A stretch of 44,032 nucleotides of DNA from Desulfocapsa sp. (GTDB lineage Bacteria > Desulfobacterota > Desulfobulbia > Desulfobulbales > Desulfocapsaceae), in contig JANTGG010000011.1 in NCBI GenBank assembly GCA_024763035.1, forward strand, positions 1-44,032, in the 5' to 3' direction. Below are positions 1 to 8,075 of the stretch, piece by piece; the stretch's first letter is position 1; each line of letters starts with the position of its first letter. The translations under genes and the position numbers were made by a program. The notes beneath the pieces are model-generated. The model did not search any database and was not told the origin of the DNA. It saw nothing but the letters and a program-made list of their open reading frames with translations.

Positions 1-123
1 TTGCTGTCATTACCATTCGAGGTTTAGGGTCATTTATTTTCTCGGAGTCTTCGCTTACCTGTTTTTTATTACAGCTTTTCAGCAGTAAGGCACTAACACC
101 GGTGATAAACGGTAAGCCGGCAC
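1..123 (+). repeat. Dispersed A/B repeat, copy 1 (cut by window start)
   Basis: Positions 1-96 (part A) match 24560-24638 almost base for base, apart from an extra stretch of about 18 bases near 43-60 that copy 2 lacks. Positions 95-122 (part B, containing the palindrome CACCGGTG and ending AAGCCGGCA) match 24521-24548 with one visible difference. Here A precedes B; in copy 2 B precedes A, as expected if the basic unit is a tandem A-B array of which each locus keeps a different part. Part A ends in GTAAGGCACTAA. No protein is encoded. The family is not one I recognise. Confidence 0.8.
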
Positions 124-151
124 TCTTTTCAGTACCCCCTTGAGGGGTATA

Positions 152-208
152 AGTACCTTACAGATAATTTTCTTGCGAAAAAAACAAGAAAATTATCTGT
201 AAGGTACT
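152..208 (-). repeat. 24-bp perfect hairpin at the end of uspA
   Basis: Positions 152-175 and 185-208 are exact reverse complements (24 bp), separated by a 9-base loop. The uspA stop codon (207-209) lies in the arm. The hairpin could end the dctPQM-uspA transcript, but no U-run follows it on the minus strand, so it is not a textbook intrinsic terminator. The arm termini (AGTACCTTAC) resemble the outer ends of the nearby A/B repeat (AGTGCCTT and GTAAGGCACT), so it may instead be a small palindromic relative of that repeat. Confidence 0.6.
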
Positions 209-635
209 AAAATAACAGCACCGGACAACGCACGTTATGCAAAACATAATTGGCCACCGAGCCAAACAGCACATCGCGGATTTCGCCACCGCCTTCATGC
301 CGCCCTATTACCACCAGATCAAAATCTCTACTGTTGGCAATATCTGTTATAATATTACGGGGTTCACCTGTCTCTAGCAATAATTCACAGTCAAATCCAA
401 CTTCCCGCAGCTGGACTTCATATTTTTCCAGCAGTCTTTTTCCTGCCTTCAAGGTGTTCTCCCTGACCATCTCAAGCTGCAGCTCCGGGATCATTTTATA
501 CGCTAGCTGCTTCATATTGACCACACAAAGAAGAGTGATGGTGCGGGAAAAACGCTGCTGCTGAGCAATCACACTGCTGATGGTTGCCTGGGCAGTCGGT
601 GAATCATCCACAGGAATAAGAATTTTCGGTTCCAT
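207..635 (-). CDS. Universal stress protein, UspA family
   Basis: A 142-residue protein of normal UspA length. It begins with the family's first beta strand (KILIPVDDSPTA) and ends with the nucleotide-binding signature G-x2-G-x9-G-S at about residues 113-127 (GRHEGGGEIRDVLFGSVANY) followed by CPVLLF, so it probably binds ATP. The start is supported by GAGGAG placed 6 bases before the ATG. It is the last gene after dctM, 76 bases downstream. UspA proteins commonly sit beside TRAP transporters, where TeaD-like examples bind ATP and modulate uptake; that role here is inferred from context. Confidence 0.93.
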   Translation of the reverse strand: MEPKILIPVDDSPTAQATISSVIAQQQRFSRTITLLCVVNMKQLAYKMIPELQLEMVRENTLKAGKRLLEKYEVQLREVGFDCELLLETGEPRNIITDIANSRDFDLVVIGRHEGGGEIRDVLFGSVANYVLHNVRCPVLLF

Positions 636-711
636 TTATTTCTCCTCGGTGAGTAAATTGTTCGTTTACATAACAGATTCAGAGACAGTAAAAGCAATAC
701 GGGAAGACCCA

Positions 712-1998
712 TCATCCGTAAACCAGTCTCGGCAGCAGCAGCACAATATCAGGCAGAAAAGTCAGAAACATCAGGATAATAATCTGAATCAACAGAAAAG
801 GCATGACCGCCTTCGAGACATACACAATATCCCTATCGACAGTCGCTCCTGCAATATAGAGACTGACACCAAGGGGCGGGGTGCAGTAGCCGATACCGAG
901 ATTGATCGTCATCAGCAGACCAAAATGCATGGTGTCAATACCGAACTGGGCGAGCAGGGGCAGGAAGATTGGAGTAAGGATCAGGGTTGCCGAGATGATA
1001 TCCATGAACATGCCGATAAAGAGCAGGATAACATTGACAGAGAGCAGAAACACCCAGGGGGAGGAAATGTTCTCCACAACAATGGTGGCAATCTTTCCCG
1101 GAATCTGTTCGAAGGTGAGATATTCGCCAAAAACTGAGGCACCGGCAACAATCACCAGCAAAGTAGCGGAGGTAACGGCAGAAGAGACAACAACCTTTTT
1201 GACGTCCGCAAGTTTCATATCCTTATGAATAACGATTTCCACAAAAAAGGCATAAAAACAGGCAACCACTGCTGCTTCGTTGGCAGTAAAAAGACCGGAA
1301 TAAATACCACCGAAGATGAGAACAGGCAAAAAAAGAGCCCAGACACTCTCTCTCAAAATGGCAAGTGTCTCACTGAGAGGCGGTCGTTTTTTTCTTTTCA
1401 TCCCCATTTTCCTGCAGACAAACCAGGAATAAAGGGACATGGCAATCATGATGATGATACCCGGGATAAAACCGGTGAGAAAAAGGGCCTCAAGCTGGTC
1501 ATTGCTCACCATGGCATACAAAATCATGGCGATGGAAGGTGGAATAATAACCCCGAGGATGGGAGCCGTGGTCATCACTCCCACAGCAAATTTTTCATCA
1601 TAGTCGTTTTCGATCAGAGCCGGAATCATAAAGCCACCGATGGCAACAACCGTGGCAACAGTGGAGCCGGAGATGGCACCAAAAAACCCGCAGGCAAGAA
1701 TCCCTGCCATGGCTAGCCCACCGGGGAGAAAACCCACAAGAGCATTGGCAGTCTTGATGAGTTTTTGCACGATGGAACCCGTGGTCATGATATTGCCGCA
1801 GAGCACAAAAAACATCACCACCACAAGGGCAAACTTATCCATCGAACGGTACAGCACTTCAATCACTATCTGGGGATCAATCCCCACCATATAGACAAGC
1901 CCGATGGCACCGGTAAAGAACAGTGCCATGAACACCGGCATGGTAGAGGCAAGGCAGCCAAGGAGAAAAGCAAAGATCAGAATATAACTGTTGTTCAT
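712..1998 (-). CDS. dctM: TRAP transporter large permease, DctM family
   Basis: A 428-residue, very hydrophobic protein with about a dozen membrane segments and the DctM landmarks (GFFGAISGSTVATVVAIGG near residues 103-122, IIPPSIAMILYAM near 150-162, IGYCTPPLGVSLYIA near 372-386). It is the ion-coupled translocation subunit in the inner membrane and works with DctQ and the periplasmic receptor DctP. It starts 7 bases after dctQ and is followed by uspA. The substrate cannot be read from the permease; the neighbouring IorAB and phenylacetate-CoA ligase suggest an aryl or 2-oxo acid. Confidence 0.95.
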   Translation of the reverse strand: MNNSYILIFAFLLGCLASTMPVFMALFFTGAIGLVYMVGIDPQIVIEVLYRSMDKFALVVVMFFVLCGNIMTTGSIVQKLIKTANALVGFLPGGLAMAGILACGFFGAISGSTVATVVAIGGFMIPALIENDYDEKFAVGVMTTAPILGVIIPPSIAMILYAMVSNDQLEALFLTGFIPGIIIMIAMSLYSWFVCRKMGMKRKKRPPLSETLAILRESVWALFLPVLIFGGIYSGLFTANEAAVVACFYAFFVEIVIHKDMKLADVKKVVVSSAVTSATLLVIVAGASVFGEYLTFEQIPGKIATIVVENISSPWVFLLSVNVILLFIGMFMDIISATLILTPIFLPLLAQFGIDTMHFGLLMTINLGIGYCTPPLGVSLYIAGATVDRDIVYVSKAVMPFLLIQIIILMFLTFLPDIVLLLPRLVYG

Positions 1999-2005
1999 GA
2001 CCCCG

Positions 2006-2512
2006 TCAGCCCCCTGTGATATCGTTTACGCCAAACCAGTCTTCGTAAGCGACAATAAGGGTGCGGATAAACATCATCACACCCATAAGGGGCAGGACAC
2101 CGTAAAAGATCCACTCCGGAATCCTGAGAGTTGCAGTCAGCGCATACTCGTCGTGATACATCATCACTGTCATCTGCATCCCCAGGTAAATCATGATTAC
2201 GGAAAACACCAGTACCGCGACATGCGACAACAGGGTGAGGGGCTTTTTCAACACCGGCAGCATCTGCGGCAGGGCATCAATACGAATCAGAGAACGACTG
2301 CGAATGGCGGCAATACATCCGATATAGGTGGAGAAGTAGATCACTTTCCGCACAACCTCATCGGACCAGTAAAGATTATAGTCATTGGTGGCCTTACGTA
2401 AAACGACATTGGCCATGGCTGTCAAAAGAGCTATAACAACCGCAGCAAAGAGCGACCATTCCTCGAAAAAAAGAAAGATGCGATCAATTTTTATAAAGAC
2501 TTTTTTCAACAT
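2006..2512 (-). CDS. dctQ: TRAP transporter small permease, DctQ family
   Basis: A 168-residue protein with four predicted membrane helices (around residues 20-35, 50-70, 90-115 and 130-155) and the typical DctQ layout, including ATNDYNLYWSDEVVRKVIY, where a W-x-(D/E)-E element precedes the second helix. It forms the membrane unit with DctM. It is separated from the receptor gene dctP by an intrinsic terminator (2535-2561), so the permeases are probably made at lower level than the receptor. Confidence 0.9.
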   Translation of the reverse strand: MLKKVFIKIDRIFLFFEEWSLFAAVVIALLTAMANVVLRKATNDYNLYWSDEVVRKVIYFSTYIGCIAAIRSRSLIRIDALPQMLPVLKKPLTLLSHVAVLVFSVIMIYLGMQMTVMMYHDEYALTATLRIPEWIFYGVLPLMGVMMFIRTLIVAYEDWFGVNDITGG

Positions 2513-2534
2513 TCGTTTTCCAGACGACCAAAAA

Positions 2535-2561
2535 AAGGGTCGATGCTGAACATCGACCCTT
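2535..2561 (-). terminator. Intrinsic terminator between dctP and dctQ
   Basis: The 11-bp perfect inverted repeat AAGGGTCGATG/CATCGACCCTT, with a 5-base loop, is followed on the minus strand by TTTTTT. It lies in the 93-base gap after dctP. Because dctQ and dctM continue on the same strand, it is best read as a partial terminator that gives excess receptor over permease. Confidence 0.85.
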
Positions 2562-2605
2562 GCATAAGCATTTTCACGTGAGTGACTGACCTTGAAATCC
2601 GGTGA

Positions 2606-3643
2606 TCACTCTCCTAAAGCAGCCTGAACCCTGGCAAGATACTCCGGACCAATTTTTTTGCTCCACTTCTCCATGACGGGTTCCACCTCTTTTTTCAGGG
2701 AGGCCATATCTGCATCGCTGAGTTTGTAGAAGTTAACACCGGCCTCCTTCGCCTTTGCAACCTGAGTGGCATGCTGTTTTCTGGTCAGCTCACGGGTTTT
2801 GGCACTTTCCTCCTTAATAACACTGAGAAAAGTATCCTGCAAGTCCTTCGGCAGCTTCTGGAGCCAGCGTTTATTCACCAGATGAACAAAGAGTCCCTGG
2901 GCATAATTCAACTCGGTGAAGTTCTTGGCAATGGTGAATTTTTTGGTGATATTGCAGACAATGGCAGTATGGTCAAGACCTGTAATAACTCCGGTCTGCA
3001 GTGCCTGGGGAACGTCAGGCCAAGGCATAACGGTGAATTTCAGTCCCCACGCCTTATAACTGTCGGTATTCACAGGAGCTTCAGCAATACGGAAGTTAAC
3101 CTTTTTGGCATCGGCCAGTGTTTTCACGGGAATGGTTGTTGCCCAGCCGTACATTCCGTAACCGGTGATATCTGCAACCAGCAGACCCTGCCGCTGAGCA
3201 CCATTGGCAAAAGGTTCCCACAGCTCAGGAGTATTCCTGAATGTGTCCAGTTTATCAAATGTGTCCACCACATAGGGCAGATTCACAATACCGAGACGGT
3301 CGGAAACGTTGGCAGCAGCCACGGAAGAGGAGAGCATACCCTGAACAGCACCGATTTTCAGTTTACTGATAACGTCTTTTTCACCGCCCAGTTGAGCAAG
3401 GGGGCGGAAATCAACATAAATCTGACCATTTGTTTTTTCCCAGACAGCGTCTCGAATCCTGTATCCAACGGCAACACCTTCAATAACCGGATGGGAAACA
3501 TTGGAAAGGATATATGTGTATTTCGCTGTACTCGGATCAAACTTCGGTTTCCAGGCTGCAAGAGGATCTTTCTTGGCGACTGCCGTCAGCGGAACGGCAA
3601 AACACAGAAGGGCCATCAGGACCAGGGCAATATTTTTCTTCAT
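2606..3643 (-). CDS. dctP: TRAP transporter periplasmic solute receptor, DctP family
   Basis: A 345-residue secreted protein. Residues 1-23 form a Sec signal peptide (KK, then a hydrophobic core ending AVA-KK). The mature part shows DctP-family features: GG-x-KD near 85, FRIAEAPVNTDSYKAWG near 185-201 (the conserved segment with the substrate-contacting Arg) and TGVITGLDHTA near 218-228. A strong AAGGAG site precedes the ATG, and a good sigma-70-type promoter lies about 75-100 bases upstream. It captures the substrate in the periplasm for DctQM. Ligand class is unknown. Confidence 0.95.
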   Translation of the reverse strand: MKKNIALVLMALLCFAVPLTAVAKKDPLAAWKPKFDPSTAKYTYILSNVSHPVIEGVAVGYRIRDAVWEKTNGQIYVDFRPLAQLGGEKDVISKLKIGAVQGMLSSSVAAANVSDRLGIVNLPYVVDTFDKLDTFRNTPELWEPFANGAQRQGLLVADITGYGMYGWATTIPVKTLADAKKVNFRIAEAPVNTDSYKAWGLKFTVMPWPDVPQALQTGVITGLDHTAIVCNITKKFTIAKNFTELNYAQGLFVHLVNKRWLQKLPKDLQDTFLSVIKEESAKTRELTRKQHATQVAKAKEAGVNFYKLSDADMASLKKEVEPVMEKWSKKIGPEYLARVQAALGE

Positions 3644-3714
3644 CTCTTTCTTCTCCTTTGAAAATTGAAATAGTATTCCGCTGCCTAAACAACTTGTCCA
3701 GCAGCAGGAATTTG

Positions 3715-3743
3715 ATTATATCGGCTGAGGCGAGGTGGTTCAA
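3715..3743 (-). promoter_or_regulatory. Sigma-70-type promoter for the dctP operon
   Basis: On the minus strand TTGAAC (3743-3738) and a consensus TATAAT (3720-3715) are 17 bases apart and point at dctP, leaving a leader of roughly 65 bases. The gap 3644-3837 contains no other clear signal. Confidence 0.65.
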
Positions 3744-3837
3744 ACCCTTCTTTTACCATATTAACATCGACAAATCAACCAGCTAACAGGACAAACAGGA
3801 CTTCCAACAATTTCAACAACTAAGACTGATTCTCCGC

Positions 3838-4269
3838 CTACAGAGCACAGATTTCCTCACTGCTTAAGATGGTGTAGCCTGTGCGCCGCAAGGATTCAAT
3901 GGCCTTGTCCATATCATCGAAACGAAAGATCAGAACCGCATTTTCCCCTGATTTATTCACAAAAGCATACATGTATTCAACATTCAGCTTTTCCTCTTCA
4001 ATGGTCTTTAAAACTCCTGCAAGTCCACCGGTTTTATCAGCAACCTCCACGGCAATAACATTGGTGACTCCCACCGTAAAACCATTTTTTTTCAGCGTTT
4101 CCTTCGCCTTCTCCACATTATCCACGATAAGACGGAGAATACCGAAATCTGCCGTATCCGCCACGGAGAGAGCACGGATATTGATATGTTCTTCGGCCAG
4201 TTTTGCGGTAATCTCCGCCAGACGTCCTGATTTATTCTCTAAAAATACTGCAATCTGTTCCACTCGCAT
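3838..4269 (-). CDS. Tandem ACT-domain protein
   Basis: A 143-residue protein made of two ACT domains only (about residues 3-68 and 70-140). Each shows the beta-alpha-beta start of the fold ([16 protein letters not shown] and [17 protein letters not shown]). ACT domains bind amino acids and similar small ligands. Stand-alone tandem ACT proteins are frequently found beside phenylacetate-CoA ligase and indolepyruvate oxidoreductase genes, as here (15 bases after paaK), where they are presumed to sense an aromatic or branched amino acid. The site AAGGGG precedes the start. The regulatory role is inferred. Confidence 0.9.
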   Translation of the reverse strand: MRVEQIAVFLENKSGRLAEITAKLAEEHINIRALSVADTADFGILRLIVDNVEKAKETLKKNGFTVGVTNVIAVEVADKTGGLAGVLKTIEEEKLNVEYMYAFVNKSGENAVLIFRFDDMDKAIESLRRTGYTILSSEEICAL

Positions 4270-4284
4270 AGCAGACCCCTTTGC

Positions 4285-5592
4285 TTATAATTTTCGGTTG
4301 TCAATGACCCGTTGAGCTTTTCCTTCACTACGCTGGATGGTTTTCGGCTCCACAAGTTTCACCTTACAGGTGACACCAAGCATATCCTTGATATCCATCT
4401 GGATACGTTTACTGAGATTCTCAAGGGTTTTGATCTCATCGGAGAAGATATCGTCACTTACCTCCACCTCCACTGCCATGGTGTCCATGTTTCCTTCACG
4501 GTTAACCACAATCTGGTAATGGGGTTCAACACCTTCGGTTCCCATCAGCACATGCTCCACCTGTGAGGGAAAGACATTGACACCGCGGATAATCAGCATA
4601 TCATCAGTTCGTCCGGTCACCTTCTCCATACGAACAAGGGTACGCCCGCAGGCACAGGTATCATACATCAGTCTGGAAATATCCTTGGTGCGATAGCGGA
4701 TAATGGGAAAGGCCTCTTTTGTCAGCGTGGTGAATACCAACTCCCCTTTTTCACCGGGGGGAAGCACCTCGCCACTATCCGGGTCGATGATCTCAGGGAG
4801 AAAATGATCCTCAAAGATATGCATGCCTTTTTCGCCCTCAAGACACTGCATGGCGACCCCCGGTCCCATAACCTCGGAAAGGCCGTAGATATCCACAGCC
4901 TTGATATTCAGTTTACGCTCAACTTCATCCCGCATATTCTCACTCCAGGGCTCTGCCCCAAAGACCCCCACACGCAGGGAAAGGGATTTCGGGTCAACGT
5001 CGAGAGCTTCCATGGTCTCGGCAAGGTTAAGTGCGTAGGAGGGCGTGGCAAGGAGCACAGAAGATTTAAAATCCTTCATAATGGTGATCTGTCGTTTAGT
5101 GTTGCCGCCGGAAACCGGAATAACAGTGGCACCAAGGCGCTCAGTACCGTAATGGGCACCGAGACCGCCGGTAAACAACCCGTATCCATAAGCATTATGC
5201 ACCATATCCTGTGCAGTGGCTCCGGCACAGGTAAGGGCCCGTGCCATAAGACCGGACCAGGTTTTGATATCCTTTTGAGTATACCCGACAACGGTGGGTT
5301 TCCCCGTTGTCCCGGAAGAGGCATGCACCCGCACAACCTGATCCATGGGAACGGTGAAGAGACCGAATGGATAGTTATCGCGAAGATCCTCTTTCACGGT
5401 AAACGGCAGCCTGGCAAGATCTGCAAGGGACTGGATATCATCGGGTTTCACCCCCGCCGCATCCATCTTTTCACGATAGGGAGCGACGGTTTTATAGACA
5501 CGTGCCACCAGATGCTGCAAGCGCTTCAGTTGAATGGACTCAAGCCCTACCCGCGGCAGGGTCTCCATCTCCTCTTCCCAGTATAGTGTCAT
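4285..5592 (-). CDS. paaK: Phenylacetate-CoA ligase (AMP-forming)
   Basis: A 435-residue member of the adenylate-forming PaaK family at the usual length. The P-loop-like motif [14 protein letters not shown] (about 91-104), YGLSE near 236-240, YRTKD near 304-308 and a C-terminal domain beginning near [14 protein letters not shown] are all present. It converts an arylacetate plus CoA and ATP to the aryl-CoA thioester. Gene order iorA-iorB-paaK-ACT fits recycling of aryl acids produced from aromatic amino acids, or the reverse carboxylating route; direction and exact substrate are not shown by sequence. Confidence 0.93.
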   Translation of the reverse strand: MTLYWEEEMETLPRVGLESIQLKRLQHLVARVYKTVAPYREKMDAAGVKPDDIQSLADLARLPFTVKEDLRDNYPFGLFTVPMDQVVRVHASSGTTGKPTVVGYTQKDIKTWSGLMARALTCAGATAQDMVHNAYGYGLFTGGLGAHYGTERLGATVIPVSGGNTKRQITIMKDFKSSVLLATPSYALNLAETMEALDVDPKSLSLRVGVFGAEPWSENMRDEVERKLNIKAVDIYGLSEVMGPGVAMQCLEGEKGMHIFEDHFLPEIIDPDSGEVLPPGEKGELVFTTLTKEAFPIIRYRTKDISRLMYDTCACGRTLVRMEKVTGRTDDMLIIRGVNVFPSQVEHVLMGTEGVEPHYQIVVNREGNMDTMAVEVEVSDDIFSDEIKTLENLSKRIQMDIKDMLGVTCKVKLVEPKTIQRSEGKAQRVIDNRKL

Positions 5593-5631
5593 GACTTAGC
5601 CTCGTTTTTTTTTGGTAAAAAGTTTTTTTTC

Positions 5632-6213
5632 TCAGGCAGTAATTTTTCTGCCTGCTGCAAATGCCTTCATATTGACTTCACGAAAACGCTCGGGGATCCG
5701 GGTAGTAATGATATTTTCGTATACTTCGACATCCATGGGCAAAAAGGCAGACATGGCACCCACCATAACAATATTGGCAGCCTTCACCTCACCGGCATCC
5801 CGGGCAATATCAAAGGCGTCCACGCTGACAACCGTTATTCCCCTGGAGCTGATACTGTCAAGCACATCCGCAGGATAGGGAATTTTTCCCATGGCAACCG
5901 CCGGTGGCTTGATCTGCTGGGTATTGACAACCACCTTGCTCTTTGCGTGCAGATAGGGAAGGTAGCGCGCCGCTTCCATCATCTCAAAAGAGATCAGGAT
6001 ATCTGCCCTGCCGGGCTCGATAAGGGGTGAATACACCTTATCACCGTAACGCAGCTGAGCAGTAACAGACCCGCCCCGCTGTGCCATACCGTGGACCTCG
6101 CTTTTTTTGGCATCGTATCCAGCCGAAAGGAGAGCATACGCCGTCACCTCACTGGCAAGGAGAATCCCCTGCCCGCCCACTCCGGAAAAAAGAATATTTC
6201 CTGTTGCAGCCAT
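5632..6213 (-). CDS. iorB: Indolepyruvate:ferredoxin oxidoreductase, beta subunit
   Basis: A 193-residue gamma-domain-type subunit with NILFSGVGGQGILLAS near the start and KKSEVHGMAQRGGSV near residues 36-50, both diagnostic of the pyruvate/2-oxoacid oxidoreductase gamma family. With IorA it oxidatively decarboxylates arylpyruvates to aryl-acyl-CoA and reduces ferredoxin in the cytoplasm. It begins 3 bases after iorA and has a strong GGAGAA site, indicating coupled translation. Confidence 0.95.
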   Translation of the reverse strand: MAATGNILFSGVGGQGILLASEVTAYALLSAGYDAKKSEVHGMAQRGGSVTAQLRYGDKVYSPLIEPGRADILISFEMMEAARYLPYLHAKSKVVVNTQQIKPPAVAMGKIPYPADVLDSISSRGITVVSVDAFDIARDAGEVKAANIVMVGAMSAFLPMDVEVYENIITTRIPERFREVNMKAFAAGRKITA

Positions 6214-6216
6214 TGT

Positions 6217-8022
6217 CTATTCTCCTTCCCTGTTGATTGCTTCAAATTTACACAGAGCTGCACACTGACCACAGCCATTGCACTGTACTTCGTTTATCAC
6301 GGCAAAACCCTTCTGTTTTTCTTTATAGCCTTTGGCAACTGCCTCTTCCGGCGTGATATTCGTCCAGCTGATTGCAGGACAGCCAAGTTTCACACAGGCC
6401 ATACAGCCGGCACAATTTTCTGTTTTGGTGTTATACGGTCTGTGCTCTGCCTTTTTCATTTCAGGCAGCAATACACAGGGAGCACGGGAAATAACCACTG
6501 CCATCTCATCAAGCTCCAGAGCGGTTTTTAATGCCTTACGGCATTCCGCGATATCATGGGGATTGACAACCTCCACATGTTTCACACCCACAGCATGACA
6601 CAGCTCTTCAATATTAATGGCATTTGCCGCCTCGCCTTTAATATTGTGGCCGGAGGCCGGATTATTTTGCTGTCCGGTCATGGCGGTGATGCGGTTATCG
6701 AGGATCACAAGCACCGTTTTCGAATCATTATATACGGAGTTGATCAGACCGTTGATTCCTGTGTGAATAAAGGTGGAATCACCAATCACCGAGACCAGTT
6801 TTCCTTTGCCCTCATCTCCCAGTGCCTTTGCCATTCCATGGGCAATGGTCACAGAGGCACCCATACAGACACAGGAGTCCATGGCAGACAGGGGAGGGAG
6901 AAACCCAAGGGTATAACAGCCGATATCCCCGGACACGAACACATCCTTCATCCTGGAGAGATTGAAGAACACGCCACGATGCGGACAACCAGCACACATA
7001 TTGGGCGGACGCATGGGAAGTTCCGCCGGTGCAAACAATTCAGGGGCGGAATCGGGATCAATGGAGCTGCGAACGATTGCGGTGTTCAGCTCACCCTGAT
7101 TGGGGATAAGATCCTTGCCGTGACATTCAACGCCCATTGCCTTGATATGATACTCCAGAAAGGGGTCGAGTTCCTCAACAATAAAAAGCTCATCCACAGA
7201 AGCTGCAAATTCCTTAATTTTCTTCTCAGGAAGGGGCCAGCTCATGCCCAGTTTCAGCACTGCGGCTTCGGGGAATGCCTCTTTTACATAGAGATAGGAA
7301 ACGCCGCCGGTGATAAAACCACGTTTACGATCGCCCTCCTCCACCCTGTTAAAGGCGTCACCCTCTGCCACTTCCATAAGTTTTGCTGTCCGCTCCTCCA
7401 CAACCTTACGCCGAGCGCGGGCATTTGCCGGCAGCATCACAATCTTGGCAGGTGCCTTTTCTATGCCGCATGTTGCTGCAGATTCACGCATATCACCTTT
7501 TTGAAGCACACCTTTCACATGTGCCACACGGGTGGTGATGCGAAAGAGCACCGGAGTATCAAATTTCTCGGACAACTCAAAGGCATCTTTTAGCAGATCT
7601 TTTGCCTCCGCCGGTTCTGACGGTTCAATCATGGGCAGTTTGGCAGCATAGGCATAGTTGCGGTTATCCTGCTCATTCTGGGAGGAGTGCATCTCTGGAT
7701 CATCTGCGGTGATAACCACCAGTCCCCCTCGAACACCAGTGTAGGATGCGGTAAAGAGCGGATCCGCCGCCACATTTACCCCCACATGTTTCATGGTTGC
7801 AAATGCACGTACCCCCGCAAAAGAAGCACCGATGGCAACTTCGAGTCCAACCTTTTCATTGGGTGCCCATTCGGTATACACCCCTTCATACTTGGAGAGA
7901 TTCTCCATGATCTCTGTGGATGGGGTTCCGGGATAGCCGGAAGCCACCTTGACTCCCGCCTCATAGGCACCCATGGCAATGGCCTCATTGCCGGACATCC
8001 AGAGCGAATTATCGTCTGTCAC
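6217..8022 (-). CDS. iorA: Indolepyruvate:ferredoxin oxidoreductase, alpha subunit
   Basis: A 601-residue thiamine-pyrophosphate enzyme. The N-terminal transketolase-like domain starts GNEAIAMGAYEAGVKVASGYPGTPSTEI. The TPP-binding region carries GDS...N (SVIGDSTFIHTGINGL...VLILDN) near residues 405-435. The C-terminal end has two 4Fe-4S cluster motifs (CAGCMACVKLGCP and CNGCGQCAALC). It starts with GTG behind CAGGTG. The ferredoxin-type domain is complete, so the complex should be able to pass electrons to ferredoxin. Confidence 0.96.
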   Translation of the reverse strand: MTDDNSLWMSGNEAIAMGAYEAGVKVASGYPGTPSTEIMENLSKYEGVYTEWAPNEKVGLEVAIGASFAGVRAFATMKHVGVNVAADPLFTASYTGVRGGLVVITADDPEMHSSQNEQDNRNYAYAAKLPMIEPSEPAEAKDLLKDAFELSEKFDTPVLFRITTRVAHVKGVLQKGDMRESAATCGIEKAPAKIVMLPANARARRKVVEERTAKLMEVAEGDAFNRVEEGDRKRGFITGGVSYLYVKEAFPEAAVLKLGMSWPLPEKKIKEFAASVDELFIVEELDPFLEYHIKAMGVECHGKDLIPNQGELNTAIVRSSIDPDSAPELFAPAELPMRPPNMCAGCPHRGVFFNLSRMKDVFVSGDIGCYTLGFLPPLSAMDSCVCMGASVTIAHGMAKALGDEGKGKLVSVIGDSTFIHTGINGLINSVYNDSKTVLVILDNRITAMTGQQNNPASGHNIKGEAANAINIEELCHAVGVKHVEVVNPHDIAECRKALKTALELDEMAVVISRAPCVLLPEMKKAEHRPYNTKTENCAGCMACVKLGCPAISWTNITPEEAVAKGYKEKQKGFAVINEVQCNGCGQCAALCKFEAINREGE

Positions 8023-8075
8023 GTTCGTTCACCTGTTTTGTAAAGTTATCTTGAAAATGAAAAGTTTTCGTACAA

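Noticed and set aside
580-1137. 185-codon plus-strand frame opposite dctM
   Set aside because: Low-complexity, Gln/Asp/His-rich translation typical of an antisense frame of a membrane protein; dctM is clearly real.
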